From positions 4,159,001 to 4,223,000 of the forward strand of contig CP050293.1 in the NCBI GenBank assembly GCA_014189435.1: a stretch of 64,000 nt of DNA, written 5' to 3'. The DNA is from Mesorhizobium loti. Lineage in GTDB: Bacteria; Pseudomonadota; Alphaproteobacteria; Rhizobiales; Rhizobiaceae. Each line of letters opens with the position of its first letter. Position 1 is the stretch's first letter. Position numbers and translations under genes: made by a program. A model generated the notes under the pieces. The model was not told the DNA's origin. It worked only from the letters and a program-made list of their open reading frames with translations, and did not search any database. Shown one piece after another: positions 7,981 through 16,760 of the stretch.

Positions 7981-8768
7981 CCATGCTTTTCGGCAAGACG
8001 ATCCTCATCACCGGCGTCGCCTCCGGCATCGGCGCGCGCACGGCGGAACTTGCCGGCCAGCTTGGCGCCGACGTGATCGGCGTCGATGTGCGTGAGCCGA
8101 CCGCTCCGGTCGGCAGCTTCGTCAAGGCCGATATCTCGTCGAAGGCCGGTGTCGACGAGCTGATCGCCCGCCTGCCGCAGCGCCTCGATGCGCTCTGCAA
8201 TGTCGCCGGCCTCTCCGGCAACACCGGCGCGGCGTCGACGCTGGCGGTCAATTTCTTCGGGCTGCGGGCTCTGTCGGAAGGTCTGGCGCCAAGACTTCGT
8301 GAAGGCGGCGCGATCGTCAACGTCGCGTCGATCGCCGGCTATGGCTGGCGCGCCAATCTCAACCGCGCCGCCTCGATGGTTGGCATCGAAGGCTTCCCCG
8401 ATGTTGCCGATGTGGTCTGCACGCACGCGGTCAGGAACGAGGAAGGCTATCCCGTCTCCAAGGAGTTGCTGCTGTTGTGGACCTTCCGTGCGGCGCATCA
8501 GGATCTGTTCAAACGCCGTGGCATCCGCGTCAATGCGGTGAGCCCCGGGCCGGTCGAGACACCGATCCTGAAACAGTTCCGAACCGTGCTTGGCGACGCC
8601 CGTGTCGACAGCGACATTGCCCGGGTTGGGCGCGCCGGCACGTCGGGCGATATCGCGCCGGTGGTGCTGTTCCTGTGCTCGGATGGTGCGCGCTGGGTCA
8701 ACGGCGCCAATGTGCCGGTCGACGGCGGCCTCGAAGCATCGATCAATGCCGAGATGTTCGGCTTCTAA
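7977..8768 (+). CDS. SDR oxidoreductase, coniferyl-alcohol-dehydrogenase-like
   Basis: A 263-residue short-chain dehydrogenase. The cofactor motif TGVASGIG is at 12-19, the second glycine-rich/NxxG-type element is DALCNVAG, and the catalytic triad is S118, Y158 and K162. The 40-residue spacing between Ser and Tyr is much longer than the usual 13, as in coniferyl-alcohol dehydrogenase (CalA) and 3-alpha-hydroxysteroid dehydrogenase groups, and the ending NGANVPVDGGLEAS also resembles CalA. It would oxidise an aromatic alcohol to the aldehyde with NAD. Its place between an aromatic importer and a vanillin-dehydrogenase-like gene supports that reading; the exact substrate is inferred. Confidence 0.82.
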   Translation: MTMLFGKTILITGVASGIGARTAELAGQLGADVIGVDVREPTAPVGSFVKADISSKAGVDELIARLPQRLDALCNVAGLSGNTGAASTLAVNFFGLRALSEGLAPRLREGGAIVNVASIAGYGWRANLNRAASMVGIEGFPDVADVVCTHAVRNEEGYPVSKELLLLWTFRAAHQDLFKRRGIRVNAVSPGPVETPILKQFRTVLGDARVDSDIARVGRAGTSGDIAPVVLFLCSDGARWVNGANVPVDGGLEASINAEMFGF

Positions 8769-8802
8769 TCAAGAAGCTCCAGTCGGGGCGATGGAGACTA
8801 CA

Positions 8803-10248
8803 ATGGATATCGGACTTCTGATCGACGGCGACAAAAGGGATGCGTCCGGCTCGGCCTCCTACGACCGCATGGACCCGTTCACCGGCAAGCTGGCGACACG
8901 CGCCGCCGCAGCCAGCGTCGCCGACGCCCATGCCGCGGTCGAGGCCGCTGCCGCCGCGTTCGCTACCTGGTCGAAGACTGGCCCCGGCGAGCGCCGTGCT
9001 CTGCTGTCGAAGGCGGCGGATGTGATGGCCTCGAAGGTCGGTGAATTCACCAGGCTGATGATGGAAGAGACAGGCGCGACAGGCCCCTGGGCCGGCTTCA
9101 ACGTCATGCTGGCGGCCAACATGCTGCGCGAGGCGGCGGCGATGACGACGCAGATCTCGGGCGAGATCATCCCGTCGGACAAGCCGGGCACGCTGGCCAT
9201 GGCAATCCGCCAGCCGGCCGGTGTCTGCCTCGGCATCGCGCCGTGGAACGCACCGGTCATTCTGGGCACCCGCGCCATCGCCATGCCGATCGCCTGTGGC
9301 AACACCGTGGTGCTGAAGGCCTCCGAAATGTGCCCCGGTACGCACCGGCTGATCGGCCAGGTGCTGGTCGAAGCCGGGCTGCCCAAGGGCGTCATCAATG
9401 TCGTCACCAACGATCCCAGGGATGCCGCAGGCATTGTCGAAGCTTTGGTCGCGCATCCTTCGGTCAAGCGTGTCAATTTCACCGGCTCGACAAAGGTCGG
9501 CAGGATCATCGCCGAACTCGCCGGCCGGCATCTGAAGCCGGCGCTGCTCGAGCTCGGCGGCAAGGCGCCGCTGCTGGTGCTGGACGATGCCGACATCGAC
9601 GCGGCGGTCAACGCCGCCACTTTCGGTGCCTTCATGCATCAAGGCCAGATCTGCATGTCGACCGAGCGCCTGATCGTCGATGACAAGATCGCCGACGAAT
9701 TCGTCTCCAAGCTGGCTGCCCGCGCCTCGAAACTGCCGGCCGGCGACCCACGCGGCCATGTCGTGCTGGGATCGCTGATCAGCAGCCAGGCAGCCGACAA
9801 GATGGAGGAACTCGTCGCCGATGCTGTCGCCAAGGGCGCCAAATTGGTGGCGGGCGGCAAGCGCACCGGCACCGTGGTCGAGGCGACTTTGCTCGACCAT
9901 GTCACGCCGGCGATGCGCGTCTACGCGGAAGAATCCTTCGGGCCGGTCAAGCCGGTGATCCGGGTGAAGGGCGAGGATGAGGCCGTGCGTGTAGCCAATG
10001 ACACCGAGTATGGCCTGTCGTCAGCCGTGTTCAGCCGCGACATCAAGCGTGCGTTTGCCATCGCCGCGCGCATCGAGGCCGGCATCTGCCACATCAATGG
10101 CCCGACCGTCGGCGACGAAGCGCAGATGCCGTTTGGTGGCGTCAAGGGTTCGGGCTATGGCCGCTTCGGCGGCAAGGCCTCGATCGCCGAGTTCACCGAT
10201 CTGCGCTGGGTGACGATCGAGGATCCGGGCCAGCATTATCCGTTCTGA
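8803..10248 (+). CDS. Aldehyde dehydrogenase, vanillin/aromatic-aldehyde type
   Basis: A 481-residue NAD(P)-dependent ALDH. Catalytic residues are N149 (PWNAP), E250 (LLELGGKAP) and C284 (GQICMST); the cofactor loop is FTGSTKVGR near 226-234. The C-terminal FTDLRWVTIEDPGQHYPF is characteristic of vanillin and salicylaldehyde dehydrogenases. ATG at 8803 is preferred because GGAG (8793-8796) is six bases upstream; ATG at 8791 is an in-frame alternative. It would turn vanillin, coniferyl aldehyde or 4-hydroxybenzaldehyde into the acid, which leads to protocatechuate and the pca genes at the left edge. Confidence 0.88.
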   Translation: MDIGLLIDGDKRDASGSASYDRMDPFTGKLATRAAAASVADAHAAVEAAAAAFATWSKTGPGERRALLSKAADVMASKVGEFTRLMMEETGATGPWAGFNVMLAANMLREAAAMTTQISGEIIPSDKPGTLAMAIRQPAGVCLGIAPWNAPVILGTRAIAMPIACGNTVVLKASEMCPGTHRLIGQVLVEAGLPKGVINVVTNDPRDAAGIVEALVAHPSVKRVNFTGSTKVGRIIAELAGRHLKPALLELGGKAPLLVLDDADIDAAVNAATFGAFMHQGQICMSTERLIVDDKIADEFVSKLAARASKLPAGDPRGHVVLGSLISSQAADKMEELVADAVAKGAKLVAGGKRTGTVVEATLLDHVTPAMRVYAEESFGPVKPVIRVKGEDEAVRVANDTEYGLSSAVFSRDIKRAFAIAARIEAGICHINGPTVGDEAQMPFGGVKGSGYGRFGGKASIAEFTDLRWVTIEDPGQHYPF

Positions 10249-10279
10249 CCCGGCCTCGCTTGGGCGGTCGGTTTGACGA

Positions 10280-11209
10280 TCAGATCGCCTGCGACGGCGT
10301 GAAGCGAACGCTTGCGGATCGCATCTGCCCGGGCGCCAGTACGATGCAGCCGGTGTCGATGCCAGCGTCACCCCTGCGGTTGAACGCATCGGTGATGTTG
10401 CTGACCGGCTCGACGCAGAAGAACGGCTCACCGGGCGGCGTGTAGAGGACGAGGAAATCCAGCGGCGCCTCGGCCTCGATGTCCAGCTGCCGTCCATGCT
10501 CCGGCCAGGAGATCCGGGCGCAGCGTGCCCATCCGGTGAAAACCGTGTCGAAGTCCGTCTCCGACACGTCGAAGCCCGTGGTCGGGTTGGCGCCAGCGGG
10601 CGGCAGGACGTGCCGGGTGGGCAGGATTTCCGCATCGGTCTCCCACATGCCGGAAACCCGCGCCTGGACATGCGTCCACGGCGTCGACGGGAAATAGGGA
10701 TGCAGCCCAAAGCCTGCCGGCATCGGCGTGTCCGACAGGTTGCGCAGCGAGATGGCGATGACCAGCCCGCCATCGGCCAGCGAGATCGCTTGCCTTGCCT
10801 CATAGCTCCATGGCCAGGAATCGGCGGCATGACGATAGGATAGGACGGTAGTGCTGGCTTCGTGCCGCACGACCGTCCATGGCCGACGCCAGCCATGGCC
10901 ATGCTCATGATGCGGATCGTTGGAGCTGGTCGGCAATTCGACGGTGCGGCCGGCGAATGCGAAGCGCCCGCCCCTTATGCGATTGGAATAGGGAACCAGC
11001 GGGAAGCAGGCCATGGCGCCGGCATCGCGGCTGTCGATCGCCGCCTGATCCGCAGGGCGCAGCCAATCCACCACGGATCCGTTTTGCCGCCAGCGATACG
11101 ACGCCAGCCCGCCGCCGGCGGCCGGAGCAATCTCCACAGTCGCAATGCCATCGCTGATCGAGATCAGCTCTTGGTGCTGCTCGGCAACGGCAGCGGAATT
11201 CTTTGTCAT
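10280..11209 (-). CDS. Aldose 1-epimerase (galactose-mutarotase-like)
   Basis: A 309-residue protein of the galactose mutarotase fold. Visible landmarks are the N-terminal core FPLVPYSNRIRGGRFAFAG, the histidine-rich DPHHEHGHGWRRPW, and GFGLHPYFP; the late catalytic acid would lie in the GEPFFCVEPVSN block. It interconverts sugar anomers, supplying the form used by the sugar 1-dehydrogenase of the divergent operon. ATG at 11209 follows GGGGGAG by five bases. It ends 31 bp from the convergent ALDH gene and shares a short (52 bp) divergent promoter with the GntR gene. Confidence 0.9.
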   Translation of the reverse strand: MTKNSAAVAEQHQELISISDGIATVEIAPAAGGGLASYRWRQNGSVVDWLRPADQAAIDSRDAGAMACFPLVPYSNRIRGGRFAFAGRTVELPTSSNDPHHEHGHGWRRPWTVVRHEASTTVLSYRHAADSWPWSYEARQAISLADGGLVIAISLRNLSDTPMPAGFGLHPYFPSTPWTHVQARVSGMWETDAEILPTRHVLPPAGANPTTGFDVSETDFDTVFTGWARCARISWPEHGRQLDIEAEAPLDFLVLYTPPGEPFFCVEPVSNITDAFNRRGDAGIDTGCIVLAPGQMRSASVRFTPSQAI

Positions 11210-11253
11210 CGGCACTCCCCCATCCCTTGACTCCAATCGCAACGCCTATAAGA

Positions 11254-11264
11254 CATATCATATG
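11254..11264. promoter_or_regulatory. Candidate operator at the GntR/epimerase divergent promoter
   Basis: CATAT-C-ATATG is a perfect palindrome overlapping the ATG of the GntR gene, in the 52-bp gap to the divergent epimerase gene. Position suggests autoregulation and control of both directions; binding is not shown. Confidence 0.35.
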
Positions 11265-12062
11265 AATAGTATGAAGAATAAGAAATCTTTCAGCACGGCG
11301 CGCACGTCGAGGATCGCGGTGGCGGTCGCCAGCGGTTCCACCGCTCTGCATGCGACTGTCGTCGAGCAGATCGGATTGCGCATCGTGCAAGGCGATTTCC
11401 TGCCCGGCGAGGCGCTGCCCAATGCCGACGATTCCAGCGAGATGCTGGGGGTCAGCCGCACGGTGCTGCGCGAGGCGATCAAGGTTCTGGCCGGCAAGGG
11501 GCTTGTCGAATCGCGACCGAAGACCGGCACAAGGGTGCGTCCCCGCTCCGACTGGAATTTCCTCGATCCGGATGTCCTGTCATGGCGCTACGCCAGCGGT
11601 GTCAGCGCCGATGATGTCCGGGCGCTGTTCGAGCTGCGGCGAGCCATCGAGCCGATGTCGGCCGCGCTGGCCGCCCAGCGCGCCACACCGGCGCAGATTG
11701 CCGAGATCAATGCCGCGCTGGCCGAAATGGAAGCCGTTGTCGACGACGGCGACCGCTTCGCCAAGCCTGACCTCCTGTTCCACCAGACCATCCTGCGCAT
11801 GACAGGCAATGAGCTGATCGGCTCGCTGGCGGCACTGGTCGAAACCGCATTGGTGATGAGCTTTCGCCTCTCCAACGACAATCCGGAAGGGCAGCGCCAT
11901 TCCTTGCCGCTGCATCGGGAAGTGGCCGAAAAGATTGCGTCCGGCGACGCGACCGGCGCGCAAAAAGCGCTGCTGGTGCTCATCGACAATGCCGAGGAAG
12001 ACGTGCGCCGCAGCGTCGAAAACCGCAACAAGCGCCGCCAGGATCGGGAACAGACATCGTGA
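11262..12062 (+). CDS. GntR/FadR (FCD) family regulator of the sugar-acid operon
   Basis: A 266-residue regulator: N-terminal winged helix (about 28-95, with GDFLPGEALPNADDSSEMLG and SRTVLREAIKVLAGKGLV) followed by an all-helical FCD domain with its metal-site histidines (for example LFHQTIL and PLHREV). The segment WNFLDPDVLSW after the winged helix resembles galactonate-type regulators such as DgoR. ATG at 11262 or 11271; no strong ribosome binding site is visible for either. Its stop overlaps the GTG of the dehydratase gene (GTGA), so it is the first gene of the operon it probably represses, with a sugar acid as likely effector. Confidence 0.88.
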   Translation: MNSMKNKKSFSTARTSRIAVAVASGSTALHATVVEQIGLRIVQGDFLPGEALPNADDSSEMLGVSRTVLREAIKVLAGKGLVESRPKTGTRVRPRSDWNFLDPDVLSWRYASGVSADDVRALFELRRAIEPMSAALAAQRATPAQIAEINAALAEMEAVVDDGDRFAKPDLLFHQTILRMTGNELIGSLAALVETALVMSFRLSNDNPEGQRHSLPLHREVAEKIASGDATGAQKALLVLIDNAEEDVRRSVENRNKRRQDREQTS

Positions 12063-13786
12063 CCGACACCAAACGCAAACTGCGGTCCGAGGCCTGGTTC
12101 GGCGGCGAAGGCAAGAACGCCTTCATGCATCGCAGCTGGATGAAGAACCAGGGCATCCCCGCCGACGCTTTCGACGGCCGCCCGGTGATCGGCATCTGCA
12201 ACACCTGGTCGGAATTGACCCCGTGCAATGCCCATCTGCGGGCGCTGGCCGATCACGTCAAACGCGGCGTCTATGAGGCCGGCGGCCTGCCGCTCGAATT
12301 CCCGGTGATGTCGCTGGGCGAGAGCAATATGCGCCCCACCGCCATGCTGTTTCGCAATCTGGTCAGCATGGATGTCGAGGAGTCCATCCGCGGCAATCCG
12401 ATCGACGGCGTCATCCTGCTGGTCGGTTGCGACAAGACCACGCCGGCGCTGCTGATGGGAGCCGCGTCGTGCAATCTGCCGACAATCGCTGTTTCCGGCG
12501 GGCCAATGCTCAACGGCAAGTTCCGCGGACAGGATATCGGCTCGGGCACGCATGTCTGGAAATTCGCCGAGGAGGTTAAAGCCGGCCGCATGCCGGTCGC
12601 CGACTTCCTCGCCGCCGAGCAGGGCCAGAGCCGGTCGGCGGGCAGCTGCATGACGATGGGGACGGCTTCGACCATGGCCAGCATGGTCGAAGCGCTCGGC
12701 ATCGGCATGCCGGACAATGCCGCGATCCCGGCTGTGGATTCGCGCCGTGGCGTGCTCGCGCAGATGGCCGGACGCCAGATCGTCGATCTGGTCCGCAGGG
12801 ACGTGACGATCGCGCAGATCCTGACCAGGCAAGCGTTCGAGAACGCCATTCGCGTCAACGGCGCGATCGGCGGCTCGACCAATGCGGTGCTGCATCTGAT
12901 CGCCATCGCCAACCGGGTCGGTGTCGACCTCAGCCTCGAAGACTGGGACCGCCTTGGCCGCGACGTTCCAACCATTGTCGACTTGATGCCGTCGGGCCGG
13001 TTCCTGATGGAAGATTTCTACTACGCCGGGGGGCTAGCTGCGGTCATGGCGTCGCTTGATGAAGTGGGGCTTCTTCATCGCGACGCCATGACCGTCAGCG
13101 CCAAGACCATCGGCGAATTGGTCGACGGCGCGCCCAACTACAACAGCGAGGTGATCCGACCGCTGAGCCAGCCGCTGACCAAGGAAGGCGGTATCTCGAT
13201 CCTGCGTGGCAATCTGGCGCCCGACGGGGCGGTCATCAAGCCGTCGGCGGCAACGCCGGAGCTGATGCAGCATCGCGGCAAGGCGGTGGTGTTCGAGAAC
13301 ATCGAGCACTACTACGCCCGCATCGACGATCCGGAGCTGGATATCGACGCCTCCTCGGTGATGGTGCTGAAGAACTGCGGGCCGCGCGGTTATCCCGGAA
13401 TGGCCGAGGTCGGCAACATGCCGCTGCCGGCCAAACTGCTGAAGCAGGGCGTCTCCGACATGGTGCGCATTTCGGACGCGCGCATGAGCGGCACGGCTTA
13501 CGGCACCGTGGTGCTGCATGTGGCGCCGGAAGCAGCCGCGGGTGGCGCGCTTGCGCTGGTGCGCGACGGTGACCTCATCGAGCTCGATGTCGCCGGCCGC
13601 CGGTTGGAGCTTTTGGTGTCGGATGAGGAGCTCGCAATCCGCCGGCGTGACTGGAAGCCACCGGCGCCGCCGGAAGGCGGCTATCAGAGCCTTTATGTCG
13701 AGCGCGTTCTGCAGGCCGACAAGGGCTGCGATTTCGACTTTCTCGTCGGCCGGCGCGATGCCGGCATTCCTCGGCATTCGCACTAG
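12059..13786 (+). CDS. L-arabonate-type dehydratase (IlvD/Edd family)
   Basis: A 575-residue dehydratase. The three iron-sulfur cysteines of the family are C56 (TPCNAH), C124 (VGCDK) and C197 (GSCMTMG), in the spacing of Rhizobium leguminosarum L-arabinonate dehydratase (C59, C127, C200), and the catalytic serine lies in DARMSGTAYG near 477. It removes water from an aldonic acid such as L-arabonate (possibly D-fuconate or galactonate) to give the 2-keto-3-deoxy acid. GTG start at 12059 overlaps the regulator stop. The neighbours (sugar dehydrogenase, AraD1/GguC) form a non-phosphorylative sugar oxidation route. Confidence 0.9.
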   Translation: MTDTKRKLRSEAWFGGEGKNAFMHRSWMKNQGIPADAFDGRPVIGICNTWSELTPCNAHLRALADHVKRGVYEAGGLPLEFPVMSLGESNMRPTAMLFRNLVSMDVEESIRGNPIDGVILLVGCDKTTPALLMGAASCNLPTIAVSGGPMLNGKFRGQDIGSGTHVWKFAEEVKAGRMPVADFLAAEQGQSRSAGSCMTMGTASTMASMVEALGIGMPDNAAIPAVDSRRGVLAQMAGRQIVDLVRRDVTIAQILTRQAFENAIRVNGAIGGSTNAVLHLIAIANRVGVDLSLEDWDRLGRDVPTIVDLMPSGRFLMEDFYYAGGLAAVMASLDEVGLLHRDAMTVSAKTIGELVDGAPNYNSEVIRPLSQPLTKEGGISILRGNLAPDGAVIKPSAATPELMQHRGKAVVFENIEHYYARIDDPELDIDASSVMVLKNCGPRGYPGMAEVGNMPLPAKLLKQGVSDMVRISDARMSGTAYGTVVLHVAPEAAAGGALALVRDGDLIELDVAGRRLELLVSDEELAIRRRDWKPPAPPEGGYQSLYVERVLQADKGCDFDFLVGRRDAGIPRHSH

Positions 13787-13797
13787 AGGGGCGCGCG

Positions 13798-14574
13798 ATG
13801 ACGGATGAAATCGGCTACGCCATCTACCCCAGCCTCAAGGGCCGCAGCGTGTTCATCACCGGTGGCGGCAGCGGCATCGGCGAAAGCCTGGTACGCCATT
13901 TCTGTGCGCAAGGCAGCCGCGTCGCCTTCGTCGACATGGCCGACGAGCCTTCACGGCGCCTGGTCGAGGCGATTGCGGCCGAAGGACATGCCGCACCGCT
14001 GTTCATTCCCTGCGACCTGCGCAACGTCGAAGAGTTGCAGGCGGCAACCGTGCAGGCGATGCAGCACAACGGCCCGATCCAGGCCCTGTGCAACAATGCC
14101 GGCAATGACGACCGTCACCAGACCAAGGACGTGACGGTCGCCTATTGGGACGACCGCATGGCGGTCAACCTGCGCCACCAGTTCTTCGCGGCGCAGGCGG
14201 TGCGTCCGCAAATGAGCGCGCTGGGCGGCGGCTCGATCATCAATTTCGGCTCCATCACCTGGATGGTCGGCGATCCGGATTGCCCGGCCTATGTCACCGC
14301 GAAAGCCGCTGTTTACGGCATGACGCGGGCGCTGGCCCGAGAACTCGGCCCCGAACGCATCCGCGTCAACTGCATGGTGCCGGGCTGGGTGATGACCGAG
14401 CGCCAGATGCGCCTGTGGCTGAACCCGGCCGGCGAACGCCAGATCGCGGAAAGGCAGTGCCTGCCCGACCGGCTGCAACCCTCCGATATCGCGCGCATGG
14501 CGCTGTTTCTCGCCGCCGACGACAGCCGCATGTGCACAAGCCAGCAGTTCATCGTCGATGCGGGCTGGGTGTGA
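13798..14574 (+). CDS. SDR-family sugar 1-dehydrogenase
   Basis: A 258-residue short-chain dehydrogenase with TGGGSGIGE at 21-29, NNAG near 99-102 and the catalytic S152, Y165, K169. The ending CTSQQFIVDAGWV is typical of galactose/arabinose/xylose 1-dehydrogenases of this family, in place of the usual G-x-x-ixVDGG. It would oxidise the aldose to the lactone. It starts 11 bases after the dehydratase stop and precedes the AraD1 gene. No separate lactonase is encoded in this operon; a beta-propeller lactonase lies far away at 61982-63079. Confidence 0.87.
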   Translation: MTDEIGYAIYPSLKGRSVFITGGGSGIGESLVRHFCAQGSRVAFVDMADEPSRRLVEAIAAEGHAAPLFIPCDLRNVEELQAATVQAMQHNGPIQALCNNAGNDDRHQTKDVTVAYWDDRMAVNLRHQFFAAQAVRPQMSALGGGSIINFGSITWMVGDPDCPAYVTAKAAVYGMTRALARELGPERIRVNCMVPGWVMTERQMRLWLNPAGERQIAERQCLPDRLQPSDIARMALFLAADDSRMCTSQQFIVDAGWV

Positions 14575-14606
14575 CCCGTACGGCTTCAAAGGAAGAAGGT
14601 TAGTTC

Positions 14607-15605
14607 ATGCGTCTTGTTCAGTACAGAATGCCGGATGGCAGCAGGCGGGTTGGCCGTGTCTCCGACGACGGCAATCACCTGCACCCGCTGGAAAAGACCA
14701 GCAGCGTGCTGGAGCTGGCCGAAGCGGCAATCGCCCAGGGCACGTCGATCGCAGCGCTGGTCGAGAAGCGGACCGGCACAGCGATGATCGACTACGACCA
14801 GCTGTTGCGCGATGGCCGCGTGCTGGCCCCGGTCGACCACCCGGAACCGGCGCGCTTCCTGGTCACCGGCACGGGCCTGACCCATACCGGAAGTGCCGCC
14901 GCACGCGACAAGATGCATGTGCTGACCCATGGCGAGGACGCCGAGGAATCGGATTCGCTGAAGATCTTCCGCATGGGCCTGGAGGGCGGCAAGCCCGCCG
15001 CCGGGCAGATCGGAATCCAGCCTGAATGGTTCTTCAAGGGCGTCGGCACCTGCGTCGTGCCGCCCGGTGCTGAGCTGCCGATGCCGGCCTTCGCGCGCGC
15101 CGGCGCCGAAGAAGCCGAGATCGTCGGCCTCTATCTCAACGGGCCGGACGGCCGCCCCTACCGCATCGGCTATGCGCTCGGAAACGAATATTCCGACCAT
15201 GTGACTGAAGCCGAGAACTACCTCTATCTCGCCCATTCCAAGCTGCGCTCCTGCTCGATCGGGCCGGAGCTGCTGATCGGCGACCTGCCCGACGAAGTGC
15301 GCGGCCATTCGCGCATCCTGCGCGACGGCACCGTCATCTGGGAGCAGGAATTCCTGTCGGGCGAGGCGCACATGTCGCACTCGATCGGCAATCTCGAACA
15401 CTTCCATTTCCGCTACCCGATGCACCGCAGGGCGGGCGACCTGCATGCCTATTTCTTCGGTGCGGCGGTGATGAGTTACGCCTCCGGCGTCAAGACGGCC
15501 TCCGGCGACGAGTATGAAATCCAGGCACAGACATTCGGCAAGCCACTGCGCAACCGGATGGTGTCGGTGCCGGACGAGGGACTGGTCGCTGTCACCCAGC
15601 TGTGA
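14607..15605 (+). CDS. araD1: AraD1/GguC family protein (fumarylacetoacetate-hydrolase fold)
   Basis: A 332-residue FAH-superfamily protein with the family features RFLVTGTGLTHTGSA, WFFKGVGTCVVPPGAELPMP and EEAEIVGLY (metal-binding acids). It matches the GguC/AraD1 group found beside sugar transport and sugar-acid genes in rhizobia and Agrobacterium. It is thought to act on 2-keto-3-deoxy-L-arabonate or a similar acid, as dehydratase or lyase. The ATG at 14607 has GGAAGAAGG upstream. Together with epimerase, dehydrogenase and dehydratase it completes most of a pathway toward 2-oxoglutarate semialdehyde; the last dehydrogenase of that route is not in this operon. Confidence 0.85.
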   Translation: MRLVQYRMPDGSRRVGRVSDDGNHLHPLEKTSSVLELAEAAIAQGTSIAALVEKRTGTAMIDYDQLLRDGRVLAPVDHPEPARFLVTGTGLTHTGSAAARDKMHVLTHGEDAEESDSLKIFRMGLEGGKPAAGQIGIQPEWFFKGVGTCVVPPGAELPMPAFARAGAEEAEIVGLYLNGPDGRPYRIGYALGNEYSDHVTEAENYLYLAHSKLRSCSIGPELLIGDLPDEVRGHSRILRDGTVIWEQEFLSGEAHMSHSIGNLEHFHFRYPMHRRAGDLHAYFFGAAVMSYASGVKTASGDEYEIQAQTFGKPLRNRMVSVPDEGLVAVTQL

Positions 15606-15658
15606 CGGCAAAAGTCCGGAAACTGCGGTCCACCAGAATGACAATGGGAGATTGAAAA

Positions 15659-16684
15659 ATGGGACTGAAGAAACTGTTTCTAAGAATGGCGACGATCGGG
15701 CTCGGCATCGGCCTGATGACATCGGCGGCGCTCGCCGCGAACCTACGGGTTCTGGCTTGGGACGGCTACGCCGATGCCGACTGGGTCAAGGACTTCACCG
15801 CCGCAACCGGCATCGGCGTCGATGTCGTCTTCATCGGCAGCGACGACGAGATCTGGGCCAAGATCAAGGGCAGCGAAGGCCAAGACTTCGACGTCTTCGC
15901 CGTCAACACCGCCCAGCTGCAGCGCTACATCAAGGCCGACCTGGTGTCGCCGATCGACGTGACGAAGCTCGCCAACCAGAAAGAAGTGCTGCCGCGCTTC
16001 CGCGATCTGACCGCGGTGAGCGGCGTCACCAAGGACGGCAAGGTCTACGGCATTCCGTTCTGCTTCGACTCCATCGGCCTGATCTACGACACCGACAAGG
16101 TCAAGCCGGCGCCGACCTCGATGTCGGTTCTGTGGGACCCGGCCTACAAGGGCAAGGTTCTGGCCTATGACAATGGCGAGCACAATTTCTCGTTCACGGC
16201 GCTGACGCTCGGCTACAAGGACCCCTTCAACCTCAATGAAGAGCAGATGGCGGCGGTCAAGGCCAAGCTGGTCGAACTCAAGCGCAACGTGCTGAGCTTC
16301 TACACCACCGCCGACGAGGCGCAGCAGATCTACCAGAACAATGATGTGGCCCTGATCTGGGCCAATTACGGCCAGCAGCAGGTCAAGGCGCTGCAGAAGA
16401 TCGGCGCTCATGTCGCCTACGTCAATCCAAGCGAGGGCGCGCTCGCCTGGCTCGACAACTGGGTGATTTCCAAGGGTGTCCGCGACAATGCGGCGGCCGA
16501 GAAATGGATCGACTTCATGCTGAGCAAGAAGGTCAGCGGCGCGCTTTCCGAGCGCACCGGCTTCGGCAACACGGTGACGGAAACCGGCAGCGCCGGCGGC
16601 AACGACAAGCTGGTCTGGCTCAACAATGTCGAGGACCCGCTCAAGCGTTCGGACATGTGGAACGAGGTCAAGGCGACGCCCTGA
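15659..16684 (+). CDS. Spermidine/putrescine-type solute-binding protein
   Basis: A 341-residue protein with a Sec signal peptide (about 1-27, ending LMTSAALA) followed by NLRVLAWDGYADADWVKDF, the start of the PotD/PotF-like binding-protein fold; KVYGIPFCFDSIGLIYDTDKV and ALIWANYGQQQ are further family-type blocks. GGGAG lies shortly before ATG 15659. It follows the AraD1 gene by 53 bp in the same direction, so the ligand may belong to the sugar-acid pathway although this transporter class is known for polyamines, iron and phosphonates. A 10-bp stem-loop follows the gene. Confidence 0.9.
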   Translation: MGLKKLFLRMATIGLGIGLMTSAALAANLRVLAWDGYADADWVKDFTAATGIGVDVVFIGSDDEIWAKIKGSEGQDFDVFAVNTAQLQRYIKADLVSPIDVTKLANQKEVLPRFRDLTAVSGVTKDGKVYGIPFCFDSIGLIYDTDKVKPAPTSMSVLWDPAYKGKVLAYDNGEHNFSFTALTLGYKDPFNLNEEQMAAVKAKLVELKRNVLSFYTTADEAQQIYQNNDVALIWANYGQQQVKALQKIGAHVAYVNPSEGALAWLDNWVISKGVRDNAAAEKWIDFMLSKKVSGALSERTGFGNTVTETGSAGGNDKLVWLNNVEDPLKRSDMWNEVKATP

Positions 16685-16713
16685 TCTTTCCGCTCTATGC
16701 CTTCGAAGGACCA

Positions 16714-16738
16714 GGCGGTCCGGAGGTTCCGGACCGCC
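16714..16738 (+). promoter_or_regulatory. Intra-operon stem-loop after the Pot-type binding-protein gene
   Basis: Perfect 10-bp stem GGCGGTCCGG / CCGGACCGCC with loop AGGTT, 29 bases after the stop and before the ATPase start at 16761. No U-run follows on the plus strand, so mRNA 3'-end protection or partial termination is more likely than full termination. Confidence 0.75.
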
Positions 16739-16760
16739 GAAGCGTATGCGAGAGTATTTC

